From contig CALURK010000009.1 of assembly GCA_944323165.1 (NCBI GenBank), positions 1 through 64,000 on the forward strand: a stretch of DNA of 64,000 bases. The letters run 5' to 3'. Every line of letters starts with the position of its first letter. Position 1 is the first letter of the stretch. Under the pieces are notes generated by a model. It was not told the origin of the DNA. It saw nothing but the letters and a program-made list of their open reading frames with translations, and made no database searches. Below, in pieces: positions 42,810 through 52,557 of this stretch. This DNA comes from Candidatus Gastranaerophilales bacterium. Lineage in GTDB: Bacteria; Cyanobacteriota; Vampirovibrionia; Gastranaerophilales; Gastranaerophilaceae. The translations under genes were made by a program, and so were the position numbers.

Positions 42810-43263
42810 ACTCTATATTTATAAGTTTTGATAATTCATGAGGATTTAATTCCACTTGATACCCTATTTTTCCGGCACTAAAAATTATCGTATCAAAATT
42901 ATTAGCCGAAGAATCAATAACTGTTTTAAACGCCTTTTTCATACCAATTGGAGAGCAACCGCCGTGAACATAACCGGTTAGAGGCAAAAGTTCTTTTAAT
43001 TTAAGCATTTCTACAGATTTTTCTGAAACAGCAGAAGCTGCTTTTTTCAAATCCAGTTCTTTCTCTACAGGTATCATAAAAACATAATGATTTCCTGATT
43101 TAGAGGTTGTAACAAGTGTCTTAAAAACTTGATCAGGATTTTGGTTTAAGGCCGCTGCAACCTCTACACCGCTTATTGCATCAGTGTCAGCGTATGAATA
43201 GTGTTTATAAGAAATTTTTGCTTTATCCAAAATTCGCATTACATTAGTTTTATAATCACTCAT
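42784..43263 (-). CDS. ybaK: YbaK/EbsC-family Cys-tRNA(Pro) deacylase
   Basis: Trans-editing enzyme removing cysteine from mischarged tRNA-Pro. 159 residues with a conserved Lys in NQNPDQVFKTLV and GYVHGGCSPIGMKKA, both family hallmarks. The ATG at 43263 overlaps the topA stop region by 8 bp and has AAGG at 8 nt, so it is preferred to the GTG two codons earlier. Confidence 0.9.
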   Translation of the reverse strand: MSDYKTNVMRILDKAKISYKHYSYADTDAISGVEVAAALNQNPDQVFKTLVTTSKSGNHYVFMIPVEKELDLKKAASAVSEKSVEMLKLKELLPLTGYVHGGCSPIGMKKAFKTVIDSSANNFDTIIFSAGKIGYQVELNPHELSKLINIEFKEVVFQA

Positions 43264-45565
43264 TTTCACTGCCTTCTGTTTTTTCAGAACTATTTTCTAT
43301 CTGGCGTTTAAATGAACAAGTTCTGCTGGAGCAAACTTCAAAATCACCATTTTTGGTCGCCTTTTTAACCAACAATTCTCCACATTCAGGGCAAACATTT
43401 CCAGTAGGCTCATCCCACAAGGCAAAGGAACATTCAGGATATCTATTACATCCGAAAAATATTTTTCCGTACTTTGATTTCTTTTCTATTATCATACCCT
43501 CGCCGCATTTAGGGCATTTTACACCTGTTGAGCGAACATATTTTTTGCGGTTTTTACATTCCTTACACTCAAGGTATTTACCGTAAGGACCGACCTTCAT
43601 TACCATTTCACCACCGCATTTTTCGCATTTTTCATCAACAGTCGCTTCCTTATTTTCACCATCAACGTCATCTAACTCAACGCTGTTATTTAGTGAAATA
43701 ATCGTTTTGCACTCAGGATATCCTGAGCAGCCTAAGAATTGCGTACCAAAACGACTTGTTTTTACAAGCATAACCCTGCCGCAATTTGGGCATTTTTTGT
43801 CACTTTCGATTACAACTTTTTGAGAAGTTTTCATCACAGAATTAACAACTTCCATAAACGGAGTATAAAATTCTTTCAAAACTACGTTCCAAACAGCCTT
43901 CTTTTCAGCTATTAAGTCCAGTTTTTCTTCCATTCCCGCCGTAAATTTGTAATCCATAATATCCGCAAACTGGGTTACCAACTGTTTACAAACAGTTCTT
44001 CCCAAGAGTGTCGGAACAAGAGCTTTATCCTTCTTTTCAACATACTTTCTTGTCTGAATAACAGTAATAATAGTAGCATAAGTTGACGGACGTCCTATTC
44101 CGTGTTCTTCAAGTGCTTTAACAAGAGATGCCTCATTATACCTTGGAGGAGGCTGAGTAAAGTGTTGTTTTGGATTTATTTCTTTACACTTAACCTTATC
44201 TCCTTGTTCTAAATCAGGAATTTTTGCATCCGCTTCTTTTTCATCCTCTTCTGCGTCATTATACAACTTGAGGAAACCATCAAATAAAATCTTGCTCGTT
44301 CCAGCCTTTAGATTATAATCTCCTGCTTTGATATCAATTGTTTTATTTGCAATCTCTGCAGGTGCCATCTGGGAGGACATAAATTTATCCCAAATGAGTT
44401 TATATAATTTATACTGATCCGAAGAAAGGTATTGTTTTATACTCTCCGGCGTTCTTTCAGGATAAGAAGGTCTAATAGCTTCGTGTGCGTCCTGAACATT
44501 TTGCTTGCCCTTTACATAAACATTTGTTGTCGGAGGATAATATTTTTCACCATAATTCTTTACTATAAAATCCTTTGCCATTTGATGTGCATCGTCTGAA
44601 ATTCTGACAGAGTCGGTTCTCATGTATGTAATTAAACCAACAGGGGTACCGTCTATTTCTATACCTTCATATAGTTTTTGAGCTACCTGCATAGTTTTGG
44701 ATACCCCAAAACCGAGTTTGGAACTTGCTGCTCTTTGTAGAGTAGAAGTTATAAAAGGAGCTGTTGGCTTTCTTTTAGTTTCCTTTTTTGTAACCTTTTC
44801 TACCACAAATTCTGTTTGAGGATTTAATAAATACTTCTTAACTTTATTTGCTTCTTCTTCATTATTAATCTCTAGTTTTTTATTTTTAAATTTATTAACT
44901 TCTGCCTCAAAAAGTTTTCCGTCTTTATCCATAATTGTATGAATAGACCAGTATTCTTTTGGAACAAAAGCTTCAATTTCTTCTTCTCTTTCACAAATCA
45001 TACGAAGAGCAACCGATTGTACTCTACCTGCTGAAAGACGGTAATTTCCGAGCTGTTTCCACAAAACCGGAGATAATTTATAACCTACAAGTTTATCCAA
45101 AATTTGTCTTGTCTGCTGCGCTTTAACTTTATCCATATCGATTTGGCGCGAATGCTCTACTGCATACTTTACAGCCTTTGGAGTAATTTCATTAAACTCT
45201 ATTCTAAAAACTTTATCATCCGGAACATCCAAAAGTTCTCTAACGTGCCAAGCTATTGCCTCTCCTTCTCTATCAGGGTCGGAAGCTAGATAAATTTTGT
45301 CTGAGCGTTTTGCTAAATCATTTAATTTCGTAACCACTTTCTTTTTTTCAGGAATAATTACATAAGTCGGCTTAAAATCATTATGAACATCAAACCCCAA
45401 AACATTTTCCGGTAAATTCCTCACATGCCCGAAGCTTGCTTCTATTTGATACGAATCTCCCAAAATCTTTTTTATGGTTTTAGATTTTGCAGGAGACTCA
45501 ACTATTACAAGAGCTTTTTCTTTTTTTGATTTAGTAGTTTTCTTTTCTGCAACAGCTTCCGTCAT
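43256..45565 (-). CDS. topA: DNA topoisomerase I
   Basis: Type IA topoisomerase relaxing negative supercoils. 769 residues: Toprim domain from ~19 (VIVESPAKSKTIKKIL; DPDREGEAIAWH), catalytic Tyr in GLITYMRTDS (~residue 315), and four C-terminal four-cysteine zinc modules (starting CPNCG, CEKCG, CPKCG, CPECG). It overlaps dprA by 4 bp and is part of the long minus-strand run. Confidence 0.97.
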   Translation of the reverse strand: MTEAVAEKKTTKSKKEKALVIVESPAKSKTIKKILGDSYQIEASFGHVRNLPENVLGFDVHNDFKPTYVIIPEKKKVVTKLNDLAKRSDKIYLASDPDREGEAIAWHVRELLDVPDDKVFRIEFNEITPKAVKYAVEHSRQIDMDKVKAQQTRQILDKLVGYKLSPVLWKQLGNYRLSAGRVQSVALRMICEREEEIEAFVPKEYWSIHTIMDKDGKLFEAEVNKFKNKKLEINNEEEANKVKKYLLNPQTEFVVEKVTKKETKRKPTAPFITSTLQRAASSKLGFGVSKTMQVAQKLYEGIEIDGTPVGLITYMRTDSVRISDDAHQMAKDFIVKNYGEKYYPPTTNVYVKGKQNVQDAHEAIRPSYPERTPESIKQYLSSDQYKLYKLIWDKFMSSQMAPAEIANKTIDIKAGDYNLKAGTSKILFDGFLKLYNDAEEDEKEADAKIPDLEQGDKVKCKEINPKQHFTQPPPRYNEASLVKALEEHGIGRPSTYATIITVIQTRKYVEKKDKALVPTLLGRTVCKQLVTQFADIMDYKFTAGMEEKLDLIAEKKAVWNVVLKEFYTPFMEVVNSVMKTSQKVVIESDKKCPNCGRVMLVKTSRFGTQFLGCSGYPECKTIISLNNSVELDDVDGENKEATVDEKCEKCGGEMVMKVGPYGKYLECKECKNRKKYVRSTGVKCPKCGEGMIIEKKSKYGKIFFGCNRYPECSFALWDEPTGNVCPECGELLVKKATKNGDFEVCSSRTCSFKRQIENSSEKTEGSENE

Positions 45566-46650
45566 GACCTTTTATACCTATCACCTTCCGTTTTTTGAAC
45601 CAAGCCTTCTATTTCCATCATAGTTAACGTCGTTAGTAAACTCTCTGTATCTAATTTTGTTTTACTCTGTATTTCATCAAAACTCTTCGGTTCAATTCCT
45701 ATTATATCAAAAATTATTTTTTCTGCAGGGGGTAAATCAGTTTCTTTAGTCTTTTCAAAAACATCTATAGATACTTTTTCCCAATTTAAAACGTTTAAAA
45801 TATCTTCACCTGATGTAACCAGACTTGCGCCGTCTTTTATTAATTTATAAACACCTTCAGTATTAGTATTATTGATAGCTCCCGGAATACACATCAATTC
45901 TCGTCCCTGCTCTAGTGTCAAATTAGCAGAAATCAATGCTCCACTTTTTAATGCAGCCTCACCGACTACAGTTCCGTAAGAAAGCCCTGTTACTATTCTG
46001 TTCCTCTGAGGAAATCTGAATTTTAGTGGTTCAAATGTCGGATAATATTCGCTTACAATAGCGCCGGCTCCATTTTCTATTTGTTCATATAAGTTTTTAT
46101 TCTCTTTTGGATACACAAAATCAAATCCGCTTGCAATTACACCTATTGTTTTTAGGTTATTAACAATTGCACTCTCGTGAGATACAGAATCTATTCCACT
46201 AGCTAAACCCGACACTATACAAATATCAGTACTTGCAAGATCCTTTATTATCTTTCTAACCCCTTCTTTTCCGTTAAAGCTTGCTCTTCTTGAACCTACA
46301 AAAGCAACTGTTCTTTCTAAATTACAAGAGAACAAATCGCCTTTATAATACAAAGTCATAGGAGGATTATAAATTTGTGAAAGCATATAAGGATAATTCT
46401 TATCATCAAAAGTTACAAAATTAACACCGCGCTTCTCAACTTCCTCAAATGCTTTATCCGGATTTATGTTCTTTCTTTTTTCTATAAAATTCTCAGCCTT
46501 TCTTACGCTAAGTCCTTCAATTTGCTTCAAATCACTCAGACTTGCTCCATAAGCAGTTTCAATGTCTCCAAAATAATTATAAAGCTTTTGTACAAATGTA
46601 GAATCCAACTGTTCTATTGCAGAAAAAGCTATCCAATATTTTTTATTCAT
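45562..46650 (-). CDS. dprA: DNA processing protein DprA
   Basis: Loads RecA on incoming single-stranded DNA during natural transformation. 362 residues: N-terminal helix-hairpin-helix-like region, Rossmann-like DprA domain with VGSRRASFNGKEG, SGLASGIDSVSHESAI and FPQRNRIVTGLS, and a C-terminal winged-helix part (FDEIQSKTKLDTESLL). With ComM it suggests competence machinery. It begins 1 bp after the TPR gene's stop. Confidence 0.94.
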   Translation of the reverse strand: MNKKYWIAFSAIEQLDSTFVQKLYNYFGDIETAYGASLSDLKQIEGLSVRKAENFIEKRKNINPDKAFEEVEKRGVNFVTFDDKNYPYMLSQIYNPPMTLYYKGDLFSCNLERTVAFVGSRRASFNGKEGVRKIIKDLASTDICIVSGLASGIDSVSHESAIVNNLKTIGVIASGFDFVYPKENKNLYEQIENGAGAIVSEYYPTFEPLKFRFPQRNRIVTGLSYGTVVGEAALKSGALISANLTLEQGRELMCIPGAINNTNTEGVYKLIKDGASLVTSGEDILNVLNWEKVSIDVFEKTKETDLPPAEKIIFDIIGIEPKSFDEIQSKTKLDTESLLTTLTMMEIEGLVQKTEGDRYKRS

Positions 46651-46651
46651 T

Positions 46652-47419
46652 CTAAATCTTTGCTTTTATTCTTTCTACAAGTTTTGATACGTTATCCTTT
46701 TCTTCTTGAGGAATATCAAAATTCATATACTCTTCAAAATACTCAATTGCATCTTCAAAATCTTCTCTTGCCAAGAAAAGTATACCTACCTTTTTGTATG
46801 CAAGAATAAACTTATCGTTAACTGCAATTGCTTTGAGATAATTTGAAATAGCCTTATCAATCTCATTATTAGCTTCATAAGCCTGAGCCAAAGCGTAATA
46901 AAGCAATTCGTTATTTTCTTTATACTCGATTACATTCTCAAAATTGGAAATTGCGCTTTCATAATCACCTAGCTCAAAATAAACATGACCTAAGTCATAA
47001 TATGCATCATAATTTTCAGGTTCACCATCCAAAACTCTTTCCAGTTCAACAATAGCATCTTCCCATCTTTGATCTTCAATATAAACCCTTGCCAAAAGGT
47101 GAGCTATTGCGAGATTATCCTGTAATTCGTAACTTCCTCTCTGCAAAGTTCCAAGTGCTGATGGCAAATCACCTATCTTATAATACAAATCCGAAAGATT
47201 TATATAAGCTTGAGCTAACTCAGGATCTAATTCGATTGCCTTTGTATAAAAATTCACTGCCTGCTCATAATTTCCCAAACATGAATACGCAACTCCCATA
47301 TTGTTATACACATCTGCATTATCAGGCTCCGTCTCTAGTACCGAACTAAAAGCATCTATTGCTTCTTTATACTTACGTTCCTTAAAAAGGCTCATTGCCT
47401 TATCGATTTTTTCAGACAT
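46652..47419 (-). CDS. TPR-repeat protein
   Basis: 255 residues made almost wholly of about seven tetratricopeptide repeats (for example ADVYNNMGVAYSCLGNYEQA and YDAYYDLGHVYFELGDYESA), no signal peptide. It lies exactly between the LptA-like gene and dprA with 0-1 bp spacing, so it is cotranscribed. Likely a cytoplasmic protein-interaction scaffold; partner unknown. Confidence 0.87.
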   Translation of the reverse strand: MSEKIDKAMSLFKERKYKEAIDAFSSVLETEPDNADVYNNMGVAYSCLGNYEQAVNFYTKAIELDPELAQAYINLSDLYYKIGDLPSALGTLQRGSYELQDNLAIAHLLARVYIEDQRWEDAIVELERVLDGEPENYDAYYDLGHVYFELGDYESAISNFENVIEYKENNELLYYALAQAYEANNEIDKAISNYLKAIAVNDKFILAYKKVGILFLAREDFEDAIEYFEEYMNFDIPQEEKDNVSKLVERIKAKI

Positions 47420-48376
47420 TTATAAATCCTCTTCATCCTTTGTATCAATATTATGAATAATTGTTCTTACATTTCCCTCTGCTATAAAGTCCTTTGGTTC
47501 CATCGTCATCTTTATCTTATCAGCAATTATATCTTTGTCCTGCTGAACAATTTTTGATCTGCCTACAAAGTAAACTTCATTTGGTTTTCCGGTTTCTTTA
47601 TTAGGGAATACTGAAACTTTAGGACCTTGTGCATAATAATCGTCATACCAAATTTTTACATGCCCGCTTCCGACATAGGAATTATGTACTTTGCTGTATT
47701 GCTGATAATCAGAATGTATTATAAGCTTTTTCCCATCATCAGAAAGTGCTACAGTCTTTGTATTACCTGAAACACTCATTTCCTCTGTTATAGGATTGTA
47801 TACAAAATGATGCCCTTCTGATTCGTTTTGTTCTTGCTTAACTTTTGCATTTCCGATTAAATCAATCTTTCTTAAACCACCTTTTTCATCAGCTATAATT
47901 ACTGCTTTATCGGAATATGTGTCAATATCTTTGTACTTAATAGTTACACCGCCTGTACAAACCATTACACTACTTTTAATATCATATTCTTGAGCATCAG
48001 CATTTATAACAACAATAGGTGTATTACCCTCTGTAATTACTGATTGAGCCTCACCTTCAGCTCTTACTATCTTGTTTATCAAAGATACTTTCAGAATATT
48101 AGCTTTTACTTCTCTTTTTTTATTTCCATTTACCTCAAAAGCATAAGGCTTATCATAAAAAGTTGCAGTATCAAGCTTATTATTTCTTCTTATTGTTACA
48201 TCAGCTCTGTCACTTTGAACTGTTAAATTATCAAGCCTTACCTTTACTCCGCCATCAAGTTTGATTTTCTTTTCTTTTCCAGAAAAAGTCTGTGTTTTAG
48301 AATCAATTATCAAATCTGATGAAAAAACCGCTAAACTCGAAAATATTAACAATAATAATACTAAAACCTTTTTCAT
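47420..48376 (-). CDS. LptA/OstA-like periplasmic lipopolysaccharide transport protein
   Basis: 318 residues with a signal peptide (MKKVLVLLLLIFSSLAVFSS). Repeated beta segments such as IDSKTQTFSGKEKKIKLDGG, ADVTI and DKAVIIADEKG follow the OstA/LptA beta-jellyroll pattern. At ~300 mature residues it is nearly twice E. coli LptA and may contain two OstA units. Start overlaps the LptC-like gene as ATGA. It would bridge lipopolysaccharide from inner to outer membrane. Confidence 0.82.
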   Translation of the reverse strand: MKKVLVLLLLIFSSLAVFSSDLIIDSKTQTFSGKEKKIKLDGGVKVRLDNLTVQSDRADVTIRRNNKLDTATFYDKPYAFEVNGNKKREVKANILKVSLINKIVRAEGEAQSVITEGNTPIVVINADAQEYDIKSSVMVCTGGVTIKYKDIDTYSDKAVIIADEKGGLRKIDLIGNAKVKQEQNESEGHHFVYNPITEEMSVSGNTKTVALSDDGKKLIIHSDYQQYSKVHNSYVGSGHVKIWYDDYYAQGPKVSVFPNKETGKPNEVYFVGRSKIVQQDKDIIADKIKMTMEPKDFIAEGNVRTIIHNIDTKDEEDL

Positions 48377-49029
48377 TTAGATCCTTTCTTTGTATTAAAA
48401 TCCAGCGCAGAACCTGAAGAATTCTTGCCATCTTTATCGTATAACTTTGTAGTTGTATGGCCTACTATCTTAAACTTCTCATAACCTGAACTTATTATAC
48501 CTTTTTCTGCCGTTGCTACCATCTCATTATTTTTCTTAATCACAACATGACCTTCTGCTATTGTATCTTTATCAGATCCCGCCCAGGTTAATTTATCAGT
48601 AGTAAGTGAAGTTGAATCCTCTAATACTATAAAGGTATTCTCATACAACGTAATTTCTTTAGTCTTTTCGTTATAAGTACCCTTTGAAGACTGAAAACTC
48701 ATTGCTACTTTATTATCTTTATAAAAATTACCGATAACATTGTTTAAAGTCGCGATACTGTGATCATTACTATAATGTCCTGTCTCGCCATAAATTTCGA
48801 AGTACTTATTACCATCTTTTGTTTCTGTAATAATTATACCCTCTGCATCAACCTTCTGCTCATCTGGAGTTCCCTTTAATTGAGCTCTTGTATAATTTGA
48901 TGTTATTAAGGCAGCACTAAGAAAAGCCCAACCCATTACCAAGACAACAGCTAAACCGGCAATAAGATAAGTTCGCTTCTTTTTATCTATCTGTTTAAAT
49001 CTCTCATAAAATCTCTTCAGAGTTTCCAT
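48373..49029 (-). CDS. LptC-like lipopolysaccharide export protein
   Basis: 218 residues with one N-terminal membrane helix (TYLIAGLAVVLVMGWAFLSA, ~20-39) and a periplasmic OstA-like beta region (GETGHYSNDHSIATLNNVIG; GTYNEKTKEITLYENTFI). This layout and the following LptA-like gene indicate LptC. Promoter appears leaderless. It heads the run LptC-LptA-TPR-DprA-TopA-YbaK. Confidence 0.8.
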   Translation of the reverse strand: METLKRFYERFKQIDKKKRTYLIAGLAVVLVMGWAFLSAALITSNYTRAQLKGTPDEQKVDAEGIIITETKDGNKYFEIYGETGHYSNDHSIATLNNVIGNFYKDNKVAMSFQSSKGTYNEKTKEITLYENTFIVLEDSTSLTTDKLTWAGSDKDTIAEGHVVIKKNNEMVATAEKGIISSGYEKFKIVGHTTTKLYDKDGKNSSGSALDFNTKKGSK

Positions 49030-49035
49030 AAGTAC

Positions 49036-49064
49036 ATTTTATCATAGTAAAAACGCTTCATCAA
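49036..49064 (-). promoter_or_regulatory. Leaderless promoter of the lptC-lptA-dprA-topA run
   Basis: Minus strand: -35 TTGATG (49059-49064), 17-bp spacer, -10 TAAAAT (49036-49041), 6 nt to the ATG at 49029. No Shine-Dalgarno. Confidence 0.58.
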
Positions 49065-49080
49065 TAATTATAAAAACATA

Positions 49081-50241
49081 TTACAAAACGTAATCAGCCG
49101 TCTTTAATGACAAAATCCTAACAACTTCATCTTTACTCTTTGTTGAACCGAATATTATTGCAAAAAGAGGATTTTCTCTCGGATTAATTCTTCTCACCTC
49201 TAAAACATTTGAATAATTTGCCAAAAATCTCTCATACTCGAAACCTTTTATTTTGCTTTTATCAATGTTAGAAGGGACTTCCGCCATAGAAAAATAATAT
49301 ACATCTTTTGAAGAATTAGCAAGAATACTGTTCCAGTCTGGTCGTTTTTGTTCGAAGAACGACTCATATACATTTATACCCCAAGCATACTTTGCAACAT
49401 CCGTAGTACACCAACCTGCAAAACGCATCGGATTGATTTCAATAGGTATTATTTCGTCATCCTTTGTAACTCTTAATTCTATATGCATAGGGAAATTCTT
49501 GATATTTTTTAACTTCCCAATTTCCCTTAACAATAAACCAAATTTCGCCATATATCTGACCATTATACCAGTTGACATCAAATAAATTCTGTCACTTACA
49601 TCGCTCATATTGTAAAATGGGTGCTGAAAGATATTTAAGATGACAGGTTCGCCATCTCTGTCATAATATGCGTCAACAGCATATTCTTCACCCTCTATCA
49701 ACTGTTCTATTATAAACTTTGCAGAACTTACAACATAAGAAGGATACATAAATGTTGCTGCACGCATTTCTTTATCCAATTTTTCTACAACATCTTTCCA
49801 TTCCTTTGCATCTTTTATAGTATGCACGCCAAAACTTAAAAATCCGACTGCGGGCTTTAATACTACTGGGAATTTTACATCATCTGCAGACATATTCTTT
49901 AATTCTTCTAATTCTACAGATTTAAAATAAAAATTCGGATACATTTCACTCAGAGCTTCGCGAAAAGAAACCTTATCCTTACAAAATTTTATATATTCAC
50001 TTAAATTAGATTCCGGTAGATTTTGTAATACCCACGAAATCGCATTTTCCGAGTTTGAATAAATCAAAGGATATTCTTGAGTCAAGTAATAATTCTCTGC
50101 CACCTCTTGAGGTATCATCTCAAAAGCTCCTTCTTCTATTTCTGCATCTTTTATTGCATCATTCTCTAAAACACCCCAATCATTTTGAGCAACAGTATCT
50201 ATTAAAAATTCTGAAGCATAAGGCTTTTCTATTATTATCAT
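49081..50241 (-). CDS. ATP-grasp family ligase of unknown substrate
   Basis: 386 residues. The ATP-grasp fold is shown by FPVVLKPAVGFLSFGVH (~120-140), a central FIIEQLIEGEEYAVDAYYD and the metal-binding IIPIEINPMRFAGWC. Such enzymes form carboxylate-amine bonds through an acyl phosphate. AAGGAAAGGA ribosome site, and a TATAAT upstream. Stands alone downstream of the tpsA-like gene's terminator; product unknown. Confidence 0.85.
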   Translation of the reverse strand: MIIIEKPYASEFLIDTVAQNDWGVLENDAIKDAEIEEGAFEMIPQEVAENYYLTQEYPLIYSNSENAISWVLQNLPESNLSEYIKFCKDKVSFREALSEMYPNFYFKSVELEELKNMSADDVKFPVVLKPAVGFLSFGVHTIKDAKEWKDVVEKLDKEMRAATFMYPSYVVSSAKFIIEQLIEGEEYAVDAYYDRDGEPVILNIFQHPFYNMSDVSDRIYLMSTGIMVRYMAKFGLLLREIGKLKNIKNFPMHIELRVTKDDEIIPIEINPMRFAGWCTTDVAKYAWGINVYESFFEQKRPDWNSILANSSKDVYYFSMAEVPSNIDKSKIKGFEYERFLANYSNVLEVRRINPRENPLFAIIFGSTKSKDEVVRILSLKTADYVL

Positions 50242-50290
50242 ACTCTATCCTTTCCTTTTGAATTTATTATACTAAAAATCTATACATAAA

Positions 50291-50320
50291 AAAAGACGGA
50301 GTTTAAAAACTCCGTCTTTT
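50291..50320 (-). terminator. Terminator of the tpsA-like gene
   Basis: AAAAGACGGAGTT-taaa-AACTCCGTCTTTT, 21 bp past the exoprotein's stop. Confidence 0.88.
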
Positions 50321-50340
50321 GCCTATCTTACATCTTATTT

Positions 50341-52380
50341 TTATTTGTCCATTGGAAATGCTCTTACGACTGTTACTGAACCGTCAACATTCTTTCTGAC
50401 TCCCGGATCGTTTTGATCATCTTCCAAATCTGCTGCATAAGCTACAGGTGTATATACTTTGTCTAGATTTACTGATTGTTTTTCAAAACTTCTTAAGACT
50501 TTTACGTTATCATTGTCCTCTGGATTGATTGTCGGATCCGGAGTTGGATCAGGATCAGGTGTTGGATCTGGATCAGGTGTTGGATCTGGATCAGGTTCTA
50601 CATCTGGCTCCTTATCCGGACCTACCAAGTATGTATTTTCACCCTTGATTTGTTTACCGTCATTATAACCGTTTTCACCATTTGTTAATTCATAAGTTAC
50701 TTCTTCATCTCCTTTTACCGTAACCTCTTTGTTATCTCTGATATTAGTGTATTTTAGTTCATAATTTCTTCCCGGGAAGTCTACTTTCAATTTATCGGTT
50801 TCTCTTCCAACATTTATTGTTTCTGCATTTACATCACCTGTAATTTCAATATATTTGCCAGGTGCAGTTATATTTATGTTTCCTGCATTTGCTCCTGTTA
50901 ATTTTACATCACCTACTGATGAAATATATGTAGAAGCGTTATTTGGTGTATTGATTTTTGAAATCGTGCCACCTGCAATGTTTATATTACCAGGAGTTCC
51001 TACACTGTCAGGAATATGTATGTAGTTTTCCATTATATTGATAACTTTTTCATCTACTGTCATATCGTCAGAACCTGTAAGACCACCCAAATATCCGTTT
51101 GAACTAAATTCATATTCATTTGCGGTTAAAACTGCATTGCCGTCTGTCAAGACATTATAATTATCTGAAGATAATGAGATCTTATTTGCAGTAACATCTA
51201 TTGTTGTCATTATGTGACCGTCAGATGCGTGAGCCGTTAGATCACCACCAACAACTAAGCTGCCGTCTAACAATTGCTTATCTTCATAATTATAGTTTCC
51301 TATGTGAATGTTATGTTTTGATTCAATATTAACATCACCACCGACTTTGTTATTTCCTACTACGTGAACAAAGTGCTTATAACCGTTTTCTGATTTTGCA
51401 ACAGTTTTCAAATTCATATCTTTTCCAACTTGAACATTACCAACCTCAAGGAATCCACCTCCGTTAGTCATATTCAAATTTCCATCAACTTTTGTATTTC
51501 TTGCGTACATCAATACACCGTTGCCTTCGACATCAACATCTCCTGTTACGTGTAATGCTTGACCGTTTGACACATAGTTTAATGCTACACTATCATCTGA
51601 TTTAATGTTCAAATTACCGTTAATCTCACCGCCGCCTACGGTTTTTACAATACCTTTGTCTGCAATTACATAAACATCTCCGTCTATGTTTACTGTTTCA
51701 AGTCTTACGCCTTTGCTTGAATCAAGGTTTCCGGTAGAAAGATAATCCTGACCATTTTGAGTAATAAGTTTCATACCTTTTCCGGTCTTTATTTCGCCTC
51801 TTACAACATCAATTGAAGGTGCTAAAATATTAAATTCACCACCAACGTTAAAATCAGAATCCTGAATTGTTACGACTCCTACCGGAGTGGTTGTTGCAAG
51901 GTTTGATACATTCATAACACCATCAACAAATGTAGCTGTCATTGGCTGTGTTGTAATCATTGTATCGCCTGCAGTCGTGAACTGAGCACCATCAAAAAGT
52001 ACACCGTTTGGGTTTGAAATAATTAATTGAGCAATTCCTGAATTTGCACTTATTTGACCATAAATAGTGGACATTCCTCTATTTACCGTATTCAATATTG
52101 TTAAGCCATTTGCGCCATCTACTGCGTTAAAGTTTAAAGATTCTCCTTTATTAACATTCAATGTGTCCCAATTAACATGAGCACTGCCATTAAAATTTAA
52201 ATCAACATTTCCTGTACCGGCGCCATTAACACCGACAAAGCCGCCCTCTACGCCATTTATTACAGCTCCGCCGTTACCTGCTCCTAATCCTGTATCAATT
52301 GCAGCAAAGCCTGTCAACTGCATAGATGCAAATACTGTTGTTAAAACTAATGCTGAAATCTTTTTTTTCAAATTTCTCAT
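50341..52380 (-). CDS. TpsA-like filamentous-haemagglutinin-type exoprotein
   Basis: 679 residues: signal peptide (~1-26), N-terminal haemagglutination-activity/TPS domain with the NPNG motif at 123-126 (IISNPNGVLFDGAQ), a long run of beta-helix-like repeats (patterns such as VGGDVNIES, DGNLNMTN), then a low-complexity (DPDPTP)n linker around 590-615 and a short C-terminal tail. This is the layout of two-partner-secretion passengers, exported by a TpsB pore. No TpsB is in the window. AGGAGG ribosome site. Confidence 0.85.
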   Translation of the reverse strand: MRNLKKKISALVLTTVFASMQLTGFAAIDTGLGAGNGGAVINGVEGGFVGVNGAGTGNVDLNFNGSAHVNWDTLNVNKGESLNFNAVDGANGLTILNTVNRGMSTIYGQISANSGIAQLIISNPNGVLFDGAQFTTAGDTMITTQPMTATFVDGVMNVSNLATTTPVGVVTIQDSDFNVGGEFNILAPSIDVVRGEIKTGKGMKLITQNGQDYLSTGNLDSSKGVRLETVNIDGDVYVIADKGIVKTVGGGEINGNLNIKSDDSVALNYVSNGQALHVTGDVDVEGNGVLMYARNTKVDGNLNMTNGGGFLEVGNVQVGKDMNLKTVAKSENGYKHFVHVVGNNKVGGDVNIESKHNIHIGNYNYEDKQLLDGSLVVGGDLTAHASDGHIMTTIDVTANKISLSSDNYNVLTDGNAVLTANEYEFSSNGYLGGLTGSDDMTVDEKVINIMENYIHIPDSVGTPGNINIAGGTISKINTPNNASTYISSVGDVKLTGANAGNINITAPGKYIEITGDVNAETINVGRETDKLKVDFPGRNYELKYTNIRDNKEVTVKGDEEVTYELTNGENGYNDGKQIKGENTYLVGPDKEPDVEPDPDPTPDPDPTPDPDPTPDPTINPEDNDNVKVLRSFEKQSVNLDKVYTPVAYAADLEDDQNDPGVRKNVDGSVTVVRAFPMDK
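50533..50600 (+). repeat. 18-bp tandem repeats encoding the DPDPTP linker
   Basis: Near-identical 18-bp units (GGATCAGGTGTTGGATCT on the plus strand), two full copies and degenerate flanks. In-frame copy-number change would lengthen or shorten the linker of the exoprotein. Confidence 0.8.
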
Positions 52381-52414
52381 ATAATACTCCTCTATTTTTT
52401 GTCCTTTAGTTATA

Positions 52415-52480
52415 TAAAGTATATTTACTTTATAAAATTGCCTTTTTGTAACAGAATTTTACAAAAATAAATATACTTTA
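52415..52480. repeat. Exact 13-bp inverted repeat between divergent genes
   Basis: TAAAGTATATTTA (52415-52427) and TAAATATACTTTA (52468-52480) are perfect inverted repeats 40 bp apart. Inside lies a second dyad, TTTTGTAA (52444-52451) / TTACAAAA (52459-52466). They lie between the exoprotein gene and the 81-aa gene, a natural site for shared control. Confidence 0.55.
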
Positions 52481-52494
52481 CACTTCGTTACATT
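52477..52494 (+). promoter_or_regulatory. HLR1-like box upstream of the 81-aa gene
   Basis: TTTACACT-TC-GTTACATT matches 15 of 16 positions, about -64 to -47 from the predicted start near 52541. Confidence 0.45.
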
Positions 52495-52504
52495 TAGGCA
52501 AGTT

Positions 52505-52534
52505 TTGTAAGTTTATTTTTTTTATAAATATAGT
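52505..52534 (+). promoter_or_regulatory. Promoter of the 81-aa gene
   Basis: TTGTAA (52505-52510), 18-bp spacer, TATAGT (52529-52534), followed by an AAAGG ribosome site before the ATG at 52558. Confidence 0.45.
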
Positions 52535-52557
52535 GTAGTAAATATAAAGGTATAATT

